This document shows positions 52,264 to 60,263 of a stretch of 64,000 bases of DNA, one piece after another (the stretch's first letter is position 1; each line of letters starts with the position of its first letter). A program made the translations under genes and the position numbers. The DNA comes from WLND01 sp040398845 (GTDB taxonomy: Bacteria > Actinomycetota > Actinomycetes > S36-B12). Where the stretch lies: positions 248,001 to 312,000 of the forward strand of contig JBBATH010000001.1 of assembly GCA_040398845.1 (NCBI GenBank). The letters are read 5' to 3'. The notes under the pieces are model-generated. The model did not search any database and had not been told where the DNA came from. It saw nothing but the letters and a program-made list of their open reading frames with translations.

Positions 52264-53349
52264 GTGATCGTGGCAAGTTGGCCGCAGGTCCTGCGTGCAC
52301 TCACGAAGGGTGAGGATCTTCATCCTGACGAGGCGGCCTGGGCCATGAATTCGATCCTTGAGGGCACCGCCACCGAGGCGCAGATCGGTGGGTTCGCGAT
52401 GGCGCTGCGTGCGAAGGGCGAATCTGCGTCCGAGGTCGAGTCGTTCGTTGCCGTCATGCTTGATCATGCCAAACGTGTCGATCATGACTTCATCGCACTG
52501 GATGTCGTTGGTACCGGCGGTGACTCCTCCCACTCGGTGAATATCTCAACGATGTCGGCCCTCGTCGCCGCCGCCGCTGGCGCACCGATCATCAAGCATG
52601 GAAATCGGGCCGCGTCATCGTCCACCGGAACGGCTGATGTTCTCGAGGAACTCGGCGTCCAGATTGGGCTCGAACCGGCGCAGGTCGCGGCGTGTGCGCG
52701 CGAGGCGGGCATTGGATTCTGTTTCGCACCCCTGCACCACCCGGCCATGAAATACGCCGCTCAGGCGAGGCGCGACCTCGGAGTCCCGACACTTTTCAAC
52801 ATCCTCGGGCCCCTTGCGAATCCAGGGCTCGCCGAGGCCGCTCTGGTGGGATGCGCGGATGAAGCCCGTGCCTCAGTCATGGCGGACGTGCTCCATCGCC
52901 GAGGCGTCAAGGCCCTTGTTGTCCGTGGCGACGACGGCCTCGACGAGATCTCGACCGTTACGACGACGACAGTCTGGGATGCAACAGGGCCCCAGATTCA
53001 GCGGGTGACCTTCGACCCGCGCGACCTCGGCGTCGAATCGGTGGATCCGCATCTGCTCGTCGGCGGTGATCGTGTTCGCAATGCCGACCTGCTGCGCAAG
53101 TCGCTGTCGGGCGCCAGCCAAGGACTTGGGGATGACCAAGGGCGTGTCGCCGCGATCCGCGATGTCGTAGCCGTGAATGCCGCGGCCGCGCTGGTCGCCT
53201 ACGAGTCAGCCATGGGCAGGCACGCCGAAGGGACGGTCGCAGATCGGATCGGCGCCCAGATGCCTCGCACCCGGCAGATCATCGAGACCGGGGCCGCGAT
53301 GGACGTACTCAACCGCTGGGTCCAACTCTGCAACAACCTCACCACCTAA
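52264..53349 (+). CDS. trpD: Anthranilate phosphoribosyltransferase
   Basis: The 361-residue enzyme is the second step of tryptophan synthesis from chorismate. It shows the PRPP/anthranilate motifs VVGTGGDSSHSVNIST, KHGNRAASSSTGTADVLEELG and FNILGPLANPG. The GTG start lies 11 bp after the receiver gene. No other trp genes are adjacent. It is followed by an intrinsic terminator. Confidence 0.95.
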   Translation: MIVASWPQVLRALTKGEDLHPDEAAWAMNSILEGTATEAQIGGFAMALRAKGESASEVESFVAVMLDHAKRVDHDFIALDVVGTGGDSSHSVNISTMSALVAAAAGAPIIKHGNRAASSSTGTADVLEELGVQIGLEPAQVAACAREAGIGFCFAPLHHPAMKYAAQARRDLGVPTLFNILGPLANPGLAEAALVGCADEARASVMADVLHRRGVKALVVRGDDGLDEISTVTTTTVWDATGPQIQRVTFDPRDLGVESVDPHLLVGGDRVRNADLLRKSLSGASQGLGDDQGRVAAIRDVVAVNAAAALVAYESAMGRHAEGTVADRIGAQMPRTRQIIETGAAMDVLNRWVQLCNNLTT

Positions 53350-53375
53350 CCCCCCCCAGTCATTTCATCCAGATT

Positions 53376-53418
53376 CCGGCTTAAATGACCAAAGAGTTGG
53401 TCATGTAAGCCGGTTTTT
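53376..53418 (+). terminator. Intrinsic terminator of trpD
   Basis: CCGGCTTAAATGACCAA pairs with TTGGTCATGTAAGCCGG (16 of 17 positions) over a 4-nt loop and is followed by TTTTT, a textbook rho-independent terminator 27 bp after the stop. Confidence 0.9.
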
Positions 53419-53477
53419 GGTCATTTCGTCCGGTCCCAAGACCCGCCCCGCGATGTGCAGCCCACTCCTTACTCACG

Positions 53478-55127
53478 TCAGACGAGGTCGAGGACGTGTG
53501 CAGTGGTTTGCAGCGCGCCCAATACCCAGCCCTGGTTGAGCGACAATGCGTCACCACACACGAAGAGTCGTCGCCGATCAAGGGGCGCGATGAGTTCCGT
53601 GGTCATCTTCCACGGTTCGACGCCAGGCCCCCACAATGGAATGTCACTGCCGATGGTGGTGTCTCCCCATCGAACCCCCCGGCCGTCGAGGGGGAGGGGA
53701 ACGGTGATGCCATGCAGTTCACTCAGTGCATCGGTGACCTCACGAATGACGGCGTCGTCGAGTTGCCCGGCCGCCTGCTCCGTCGGCGAAGATTCCAGTG
53801 AGGGAAACGTATGAAATGCGTGGCGCCCAAAGGAGTAGCTCGCCATGATGAGCGAAGCGCCACTTGGATCCTCCTGCAGGTAGATGGTCTGCCGAAGTGG
53901 TCCATCGCTCACCGACCTCCCGGGTTCAAGCCCGAGATCCCTCCACCACGGGCGGTCGTAGGCCAGATACACCTTGATGGAGTCGTTTTCGATCAGGTGA
54001 CTCAAGGCGCGACTGAGCACGGCTGACTGCTGAAGAATCGGGCTGTTGAACCAGAGCCGTCGCATAGACGAGCCTGACTGAGCGAGGATGACGGTGCCAG
54101 CGCGAACAGTGCGAGTGCCGGATTCCGTTTTCATGCCATAGTGAACGGTGAGCCCGCCGGCCGATTCTGGGTCATCCGTGATGGAGATCGCCTGCCACCC
54201 GAGGTGAATATCCACACCGGCCTCGCTGGCGCGTTCCGCCAGCGTGAGGGGTATTCGCTGCATGCCGCCATCGAGTCCCATGTAATCGGCATCGGACACC
54301 GCGAGAACTGTGCCGAGCCACTTGCTCGCGGACAGATCGGCGAGTTCGTAACCGATCCAATCTTGGACGAAGGCGGCGCCTTCCGCACCGAACTCAGCCT
54401 CAAGGAGCTCACCAGCGGTGATGAAGGACAGTTTCGTGCCGTGATGACGCAGGCCGTCGAGCCAGTCACCGGTCTCATCACCCCCGACCGTGGAGAGGTC
54501 GTGAAGGCCCACCGACTCGGCGAGGCGCGTAAAAAATGAGTCCGGTGGGAGTGCTGCGAGGTCTGGACGCATTAGGTAGGGAAACTGCCCAGCGTGGGTC
54601 ACCTCGCATCGGCGCATTCGGGTGCCCCGTAGCTTGACGAAGTTGCTCGGCGCCGACGCAGGGGCTGGGTGGGTCGACAACCCCAGTTCCTCGATGAGCT
54701 CGAGGGTGGCTCGATGCTGGAAAGGGGTACGCATCCCGCCAAGTTCGGCCACTTCGTTCTCAACTGGAGGTACGGGAACCGACCAGAGCCTGCCTCCGAC
54801 GCGGGATCGCGATTCGAAAACCGCGATCGATTTGGTTGGATAACGCGCGGCCAGTCGGTGGGCGGCGAGGGTGCCGGCTACGCCAGCCCCGATGATGACG
54901 ATGTCGATCGATTGGCCTTCGACTGGTCCCTTAGTTCGACGTCCAACGAGCAGCCCGGTGCCGATACCTACGGCGCCCACCGTAGCTGCGGCGAGCCCGA
55001 GGTCGACGGCCTCGAGGTCGACTCTGGCACCCCGGCCCCACTGGCGGCCGGCAACGAGCCCGGAGCCGATCCCGACCGAAGCAGCCACGGCTGTTGAGAT
55101 AAACGCGCGACGATCGAGTTTGGACAT
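53478..55127 (-). CDS. Flavin amine oxidase with Tat-like signal
   Basis: The product is 549 residues. The N-terminus (KLDRRAFISTAVAASVGIG) carries a twin-Arg signal followed by hydrophobic, Gly-rich segments. The FAD motif is IVIIGAGVAGTLAAHRL with FESRSRVGGRLWS and LGGMRTPFQH, the pattern of flavin monoamine oxidases. The C-terminal FAD segment is RLFVCGDALSLNQGWVLGAL. Substrate unknown. It is probably exported or membrane-associated. Confidence 0.82.
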   Translation of the reverse strand: MSKLDRRAFISTAVAASVGIGSGLVAGRQWGRGARVDLEAVDLGLAAATVGAVGIGTGLLVGRRTKGPVEGQSIDIVIIGAGVAGTLAAHRLAARYPTKSIAVFESRSRVGGRLWSVPVPPVENEVAELGGMRTPFQHRATLELIEELGLSTHPAPASAPSNFVKLRGTRMRRCEVTHAGQFPYLMRPDLAALPPDSFFTRLAESVGLHDLSTVGGDETGDWLDGLRHHGTKLSFITAGELLEAEFGAEGAAFVQDWIGYELADLSASKWLGTVLAVSDADYMGLDGGMQRIPLTLAERASEAGVDIHLGWQAISITDDPESAGGLTVHYGMKTESGTRTVRAGTVILAQSGSSMRRLWFNSPILQQSAVLSRALSHLIENDSIKVYLAYDRPWWRDLGLEPGRSVSDGPLRQTIYLQEDPSGASLIMASYSFGRHAFHTFPSLESSPTEQAAGQLDDAVIREVTDALSELHGITVPLPLDGRGVRWGDTTIGSDIPLWGPGVEPWKMTTELIAPLDRRRLFVCGDALSLNQGWVLGALQTTAHVLDLV

Positions 55128-55239
55128 CCGGATAGCCTAAGGCGGCTGGGATGTGCAGCGGGACTTCGACCACCGGTGTATTGAAACGAAGGCTCGTCCC
55201 CGGCGGCAGAGATGCTTGATGAAGTGTTGCGCCGCAAAT

Positions 55240-57048
55240 TCAGGTGGTGCGGATTCGTGTCACCGGGAGCCCGCGTGCCCCAATTGGTCGCTGTTCCCCA
55301 GCGCGCACATGTCGAGAGTGCCACTGATAGTCGCCAGCGGCAGGTGTGGAATCGCGCATGACGTGCTGAACCCGTGAAAGTCGGACTGCGAGTTCGCCCC
55401 CGCAGGACACCGGCAGTGAGAGCGGCACCGCCGCCTCGACGAGTCTGGCGCCGTCAAGCCACGTGTTGATTGCGTCGGCCTCTTCGGCAAGTCCCGAGGT
55501 GGCGAGGGTCCGGGTCGAAGTGATGTGCTCGGCGGAACATCGCAGTGCGTCAAGTGCCGGCCCGGGATCGACCCCGCGTCCGATGGTGATTGCTCCGGCA
55601 AGGGAGCCGAAACGGATGCAGTGGATTTCCCAGCCACCATCGGATGTTTGCTGAGCGGCGATGATTTCGGGATTCGCTGCAAGCATCGCCAGCCGCTGGG
55701 TACGGACACTGGCGTGCAGGAACGCGGAGAGACGGTCACGCCAGCCGGCGGCGTCCTCGAATCGGCCGGCCTCCGAGAGTTCGGCCATGCGTGCCGAGCA
55801 CGCTGCCACCACGGCGCGCGTATCGCCAACCATCGCCGACTGAACCCCGGCGACGAGTGCGTCGTAGCGCGTCATGTCGCCTGAGGTGATGCAAGGGGCC
55901 GAGCAGGTGCCGAGCTCGGCGCGAACACAGCCAGGAGTTTCGGTGCGTGGCCGGCGGGAGAGCTTGCCGGTGCACGTGCGCAGCGGGAAAGCGAGAGCCA
56001 TCGCCTCGGCGGCGAAGGTGGCCGCGCCTGCGCTCGGGAAGGGACCAAGATAGCGAGCGCCCTCCGCGAAGTCGTCGAGGACCGTGCGGACAACAGAGAG
56101 CCGGGGTGCGTGCTCAGCGGTGAGTTTGAGCCAGACCTGCTTCTCTGGCCGCTTCGAGCGATGGTTGTATCGCGGCTGATGCTCGGCGATGAGCCGCAAC
56201 TCGCGCACACGTGCCTCGAGGATGCTTGCGCAGACGATTGGTGTCACCTCGTGGGCGATGCCCACCATCTCGGCCATGCGGCGACGGGTCTCAGAAGCAG
56301 TGAAGTAGCCCCGAACCCGGGTGCGAATGCTCTTCGAGGTCCCGATGTACAGGGCAGTGCCCGTCTGATCTTTGAACACGTACACGCCAGGGGCATCCGG
56401 CAGGCCGTTGGCGAGATGTCGCTTGCTCCGTTGCGTGGGTGAAACCTTTGACGAGAAGGCCTGCAGGTCCTCGACGGTCTGGACACCGAGATTGCCTAGC
56501 CGAGCGACGAGAGCGTGGAAGACATCGGCGGTAGCGCGCGCGTCATCGAATGCCCGGTGGGTTGGGGTGACGGCGGCGTGGAAGAAGGCGGCGAGCGTGC
56601 CGAGCTTGCAGTTACGAACCTCGCCCGGCTGCAGGGTCACGCGAGCGATGCGGGCGGTATCGAGCACCTGCGGGCCCGGCCAGGGGTACCCGAGCTTTTG
56701 GCAGGCACCTTTGAGGAAGCCGACGTCGTATGGAGCGTTATGAGCGATGAGAATGCTCCCGCGCATGAACTCCAGAAAGGACGGAAGGACGGCTTCGAGT
56801 CGTGGTGCTGTCACGAGGAGTGCATCGGTGATACCTGTGAGTGCCGCGACGAACGCAGGCACTGGAATACCGGGGTTGACGAGGGTCGAGTATTCGCCGA
56901 TGACCTCACCGCCGCAGATCCGAACCGCGCCGATCTCGGTGATGCCCGCCTCGGCGGGACTGCCGCCCGTGGTCTCGAGATCGACGACGACGAAAGTGGC
57001 CTGCGACAGCGGCATGCCGAGCGCGTCGGTGGACAGTTGCTCGTGCAT
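55240..57048 (-). CDS. DEDDh 3'-5' exonuclease fused to a GIY-YIG (UvrC/Cho-like) nuclease domain
   Basis: The product is 602 residues. The N-terminal exonuclease, of the DNA polymerase III epsilon type, shows VVVDLETTGGSPAEAGITEIG, AHNAPYDVGFL and HRAFDDARATADVF. After about residue 215 a GIY-YIG domain begins (GVYVFKDQTGTALYIGTSKSI, RTRVRGYFTAS, ILEARVRELRLIAEHQPRYN), followed by a UvrC-like region with CVRAELGTCSAPC. It probably acts in DNA repair by nicking and trimming. The domain order is known in actinobacteria. Alternative start at ATG 57015. Confidence 0.9.
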   Translation of the reverse strand: MHEQLSTDALGMPLSQATFVVVDLETTGGSPAEAGITEIGAVRICGGEVIGEYSTLVNPGIPVPAFVAALTGITDALLVTAPRLEAVLPSFLEFMRGSILIAHNAPYDVGFLKGACQKLGYPWPGPQVLDTARIARVTLQPGEVRNCKLGTLAAFFHAAVTPTHRAFDDARATADVFHALVARLGNLGVQTVEDLQAFSSKVSPTQRSKRHLANGLPDAPGVYVFKDQTGTALYIGTSKSIRTRVRGYFTASETRRRMAEMVGIAHEVTPIVCASILEARVRELRLIAEHQPRYNHRSKRPEKQVWLKLTAEHAPRLSVVRTVLDDFAEGARYLGPFPSAGAATFAAEAMALAFPLRTCTGKLSRRPRTETPGCVRAELGTCSAPCITSGDMTRYDALVAGVQSAMVGDTRAVVAACSARMAELSEAGRFEDAAGWRDRLSAFLHASVRTQRLAMLAANPEIIAAQQTSDGGWEIHCIRFGSLAGAITIGRGVDPGPALDALRCSAEHITSTRTLATSGLAEEADAINTWLDGARLVEAAVPLSLPVSCGGELAVRLSRVQHVMRDSTPAAGDYQWHSRHVRAGEQRPIGARGLPVTRIRTT

Positions 57049-57158
57049 GGCTGAACGCTAGGGCAGGCGCCTGACATCGACGTTCAGGCGCGGCGGCCCG
57101 GAGTTGACTCGTGGGCATTGCGGCAGACCTCTTGGCGAGGGCCGGTATCCTCGCGGCC

Positions 57159-57431
57159 GTGGCTAATTCCCTTCCCGACGAGACTTCGCGCTTTCGATGT
57201 GCCCACTGCGGCAACCTCACCCGGTTCGATGTGATTCGCACCACTCGGGTGAGTGAGTTCTGGCATCTGGCGATCGCCGGCGAGCCGGCCATCGAGGAGT
57301 CGATCGTCCTCGAGGAGACGGTCGAGCAGGTGCGGTGCCGGTGGTGCTCGGCGACCGACCACGTTGAAGTCGTGCCGAGGCCTGAATTCGGCGGCCCCAT
57401 TCAGGAGGAAGCGGGTGACGGCGGGCCCTGA
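57159..57431 (+). CDS. Small zinc-ribbon-like conserved protein
   Basis: The product is about 90 residues. Two Cys pairs (FRCAHCGN and VRCRWCSATDHVE) suggest a zinc ribbon around a beta segment (FDVIRTTRVSEFWHLAIAGE). GTG 57159 (VANSLPDET) is preferred; 57111 is a longer option. It is divergent from the exonuclease gene. Function unknown; it resembles small conserved actinobacterial proteins. Confidence 0.7.
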   Translation: MANSLPDETSRFRCAHCGNLTRFDVIRTTRVSEFWHLAIAGEPAIEESIVLEETVEQVRCRWCSATDHVEVVPRPEFGGPIQEEAGDGGP

Positions 57432-57481
57432 AGATTGGTGACCGAGGAGGATTGTCAGACCCCTCTTCTAGCGTCCGGATC

Positions 57482-57703
57482 ATGGTTATTGACTGTGGTA
57501 CCTGCGTGGTTGCCGGCGATGCGTGCAGTGATTGCGTCGTCTCCGTTCTTCTCGGTCCGATCGGCGGGGCCCTGCATCCCGAAATTGCCGATGAGCACTA
57601 TGCCGCCGTCGAGGCGTTAGCAGGCTCCGGGTTAGTCCCGCCCCTTCGATTGGTATCGGCTCCCGTCGGAGAGCTGAGGGCCGGGCGACATCGGGCGAGT
57701 TGA
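57482..57703 (+). CDS. Small Cys-rich conserved hypothetical protein
   Basis: The product is 73 residues: MVIDCGTCVVAGDACSDCVVS followed by VLLGPIGGALHP. Two CxxC pairs within the first 20 residues suggest metal or redox binding. It begins 50 bp after the zinc-ribbon gene and is probably co-transcribed. Function unknown. Confidence 0.65.
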   Translation: MVIDCGTCVVAGDACSDCVVSVLLGPIGGALHPEIADEHYAAVEALAGSGLVPPLRLVSAPVGELRAGRHRAS

Positions 57704-57801
57704 GCCACGTTTGTTCCCGCTGCCCGAGCAGTCAGAGCAATAAGAATGTGTCTTGCGTCACATTAATTGGGCAAGGTTGCTCGGTTTTGCGGCAAGGCGG
57801 G

Positions 57802-57833
57802 GACCTTTGGCCCCTCGCTCTGGGTCAAAGGTC
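57802..57833 (+). repeat. Stable hairpin in the leader of the NlpC/P60 gene
   Basis: GACCTTTGGCCC pairs with GGGTCAAAGGTC (12 bp, one wobble) over an 8-nt loop, about 130 nt before the TTG start. It may be part of a structured 5' leader or a terminator of the upstream small genes; no T run follows. Confidence 0.55.
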
Positions 57834-57961
57834 TCGCAACATTAGGGACCGTCGAGATGCTTCTGTTACCTTTATGGAGAATTTCATCGCTGATGTGGGA
57901 ACCTCCTCCCGGTCAGCTCCGTCGAACCAGGCACCACGCCGTGGACGAAGGAGAAGCAGTC

Positions 57962-59044
57962 TTGACGTTCCGATCATCAATCCGCCATGCAGTCCTCGCT
58001 ATTGGTGCGGGTGCGCTCGTTCTATCGGTCGCTGCGCCAGCCGCCCAAGCTACACCTCGGGACCTCCAGCAGGTACGCATTCAGATGCGAGACCTTCATG
58101 CCCAAGCTGAGAGTGCGACGGAGCGTTATAACGAGGCTCAGGTGCGCCTGCGCGATATTGAATCCGAGCTCTCATCCCTTGAACGCAAGGTGGTCCGTCA
58201 AAAGCGGGACCTGACCAAGATCTCGGCCTCGGTCGATAGCCTCGCCCGGTCCGCATACACCAGTGGTGGGGTCGACGCGTCCCTGCAGGTACTCCTCGCC
58301 GATGACCCCAATGAGTTCCTCGCGCAGGCTGCGGCGCTTGATCAGGTTGCACTGTCCCAGTCGGCATCGTTGCGCAAGACCCAGACTGCACGGCTTCGGC
58401 TCGCGCAGGCCGAGGCTGAACTGCAGCAGAAGCAGGACTCAGCGCAGTCGGTCCGTAGCGAGATGAAGGACGCGAAGGAGTCGGCTGATCGAAAGGTCCG
58501 GGAGGCAGAGGGGGTCCTCGCAGGTCTCGAAGCGAAGGAGCGTGAGCGCATCGCCCAACTCGCTGCCAAGGAGCGGGAGGCCGCCCAAGCTGCTGCAGCG
58601 GCCGCCGCGCGCCAGATCGATCAGAATCAGGGCCAGCAGAGGGGTCCGAGCGCCGGCGGCGGGGGCTTCTCCGGTGGCGGACGCGCGGCAACGGCCGTGC
58701 GTTACGCGCTTGCACAGGTTGGCGACCGGTACGTCGCCGCCACGGCCGGCCCGAATACGTTCGACTGCTCGGGCCTGACCATGACCGCCTGGCGGCAGGC
58801 CGGAATATCTCTGCCCCACTACAGCTACAGCCAATACAGCAAGAGCAGAAAGATTCCGCTGAGCCAAGCGCAGCCAGGTGACCTCATCTTCTACTTTGGC
58901 GGCAGCGTGCACCACGTCGGTATGTACATTGGCAACGGCAAAATGGTCCATGCGGCCAACCCTGATGAAGGCGTTGTGATCACCGACGTCCTCGGTCCCT
59001 GGTACAACCGTTACTTCACCGGGGTCGGACGAGTTCTCGGATAA
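57962..59044 (+). CDS. Secreted NlpC/P60 peptidoglycan hydrolase
   Basis: The product is 360 residues. The TTG start follows GAAGGAG. A signal peptide (ending AAQATPRD) is followed by a long coiled coil (about 35-215: QVRLRDIESELSSLERKVVRQ and an Ala-rich stretch), a Gly-rich linker (GPSAGGGGFSGGG) and the NlpC/P60 domain with catalytic Cys in NTFDCSGLTMTAW and His in VHHVGMYIGNG. This is the RipA-like layout, cleaving peptide stems in the cell wall, with the coiled coil probably controlling activity. Its end overlaps the convergent membrane protein gene by 29 bp. Confidence 0.93.
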   Translation: MTFRSSIRHAVLAIGAGALVLSVAAPAAQATPRDLQQVRIQMRDLHAQAESATERYNEAQVRLRDIESELSSLERKVVRQKRDLTKISASVDSLARSAYTSGGVDASLQVLLADDPNEFLAQAAALDQVALSQSASLRKTQTARLRLAQAEAELQQKQDSAQSVRSEMKDAKESADRKVREAEGVLAGLEAKERERIAQLAAKEREAAQAAAAAAARQIDQNQGQQRGPSAGGGGFSGGGRAATAVRYALAQVGDRYVAATAGPNTFDCSGLTMTAWRQAGISLPHYSYSQYSKSRKIPLSQAQPGDLIFYFGGSVHHVGMYIGNGKMVHAANPDEGVVITDVLGPWYNRYFTGVGRVLG

Positions 59045-60245
59045 TGGGCACGCGATCGACGGCATGCGGTGCGAGCACGACCGCGACCGCCGTGATTGTG
59101 CAGGCGAGCAGCAGGCCAATCCGTGCCGCCTGGACGCCTGCGGCGTACCAGGCCGTGTCAATAAGTGAACCGTAAAGCCACGGAAAGAGTGCCGAGGTCA
59201 GCACAGACATGAAGACGAGCAGGACGGTCACTGTTCTCAGGCGTGAACGCTTATCGATACTTGCGGCGGCTGCCACGCCGACGATCCACACGGAGTATTG
59301 CGGAGAGAAGACTCGGCTCGTTGCAATCGATACGAGGACGAGCGCGAGTGCGACGTCACCAGGGGCCACCGCCTCGAGCCTTTCGCGCAGGCGTTGCAGG
59401 GCGATGACGCACATGAGTCCAATGCCCACCGCCGTGATGACGAGGCCGATGGTCGTAGATCCGGGCATGACGATCTCGAAAGCGCCATAGCGCAGCACCA
59501 CTTGCTGGGGCAGGCCAAGGGCGCCAGCCACGACAAATGGCAGCGCACCGACTGACTCGATTTGCAGTCCGCGTTCGCCCTGCTCCCCGAGGAAGGCAAC
59601 GCCCCCATTTGCCCAAGCAGCGATGATGAGCGTGCCAATCACGACTGTCGCCAGTGCCGCAGCGAGGCCGCTCCAGAGGTTGCGTCTGGGCAGGGCGAGG
59701 AGGATGAGGACCGGCCACACCTTCAGGAGCCCGCCTATGCCAGCAGCAATACCGCTGAGCCAGGGTTTGGAAAGCAGAACCAGAGCAGCCACGGCGAAGA
59801 GGGTGGGGAATAGATCGAAGCGGGCGAGCATGATTGGCCCGATGGCGACGCCGCCGATGACCCATGCCCAAGGCCCCCACATTGATGCGGGGCTGTAGCG
59901 GTCGCGGTGCACTCGTATCGATGAGGCGATGAGTAGCCCGAGGATTGCGGCGTCGGCCAAGACTGCGAGGACAACGAACCCGATGACCGGGTCGGGTCCC
60001 ACCACACCGGAAAGCGCGAACAGCACGCCAGCCCCCGGTGGGTATTGCCAATAGGCATCGCCCACCGGGAACTGGCGCTCATTGAGCAGAATCGTCCACG
60101 TTGAGTAGAGGTACACATCCGGGAGGAAGTACTCGGCAAGGCTGAAGGTCGCCCCGGCGAGCAACGCTCGGCTCGCAGCCCACGCAAGAAGCAGGAGCGC
60201 GATCGAACGTTGAGTCGTGTGGTCGCGCAGCATGCTCACGAGCAC
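59016..60245 (-). CDS. Polytopic GT87 (DUF2029)-like mannosyltransferase
   Basis: The 409-residue protein has about ten hydrophobic helices. DVYLYSTWTILLNERQFPVGD with an early Asp, YPPGAGVLFALSG, RFDLFPTLFAVAAL and GGLLKVWPVLIL fit polyprenol-phosphate-dependent GT-C glycosyltransferases of the GT87 group, which act outside the membrane on lipoglycans. Acceptor unknown. It is 18 bp downstream of the acyl-CoA synthetase gene on the minus strand. Confidence 0.78.
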   Translation of the reverse strand: MLVSMLRDHTTQRSIALLLLAWAASRALLAGATFSLAEYFLPDVYLYSTWTILLNERQFPVGDAYWQYPPGAGVLFALSGVVGPDPVIGFVVLAVLADAAILGLLIASSIRVHRDRYSPASMWGPWAWVIGGVAIGPIMLARFDLFPTLFAVAALVLLSKPWLSGIAAGIGGLLKVWPVLILLALPRRNLWSGLAAALATVVIGTLIIAAWANGGVAFLGEQGERGLQIESVGALPFVVAGALGLPQQVVLRYGAFEIVMPGSTTIGLVITAVGIGLMCVIALQRLRERLEAVAPGDVALALVLVSIATSRVFSPQYSVWIVGVAAAASIDKRSRLRTVTVLLVFMSVLTSALFPWLYGSLIDTAWYAAGVQAARIGLLLACTITAVAVVLAPHAVDRVPIIRELVRPR

Positions 60246-60263
60246 GACACTAGCGACCCCGCC

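Noticed and set aside
57704..57961. c-di-AMP (ydaO/yuaA) riboswitch
   Set aside because: The gene type fits, but I could not identify the conserved core sequences; only a hairpin is supported.
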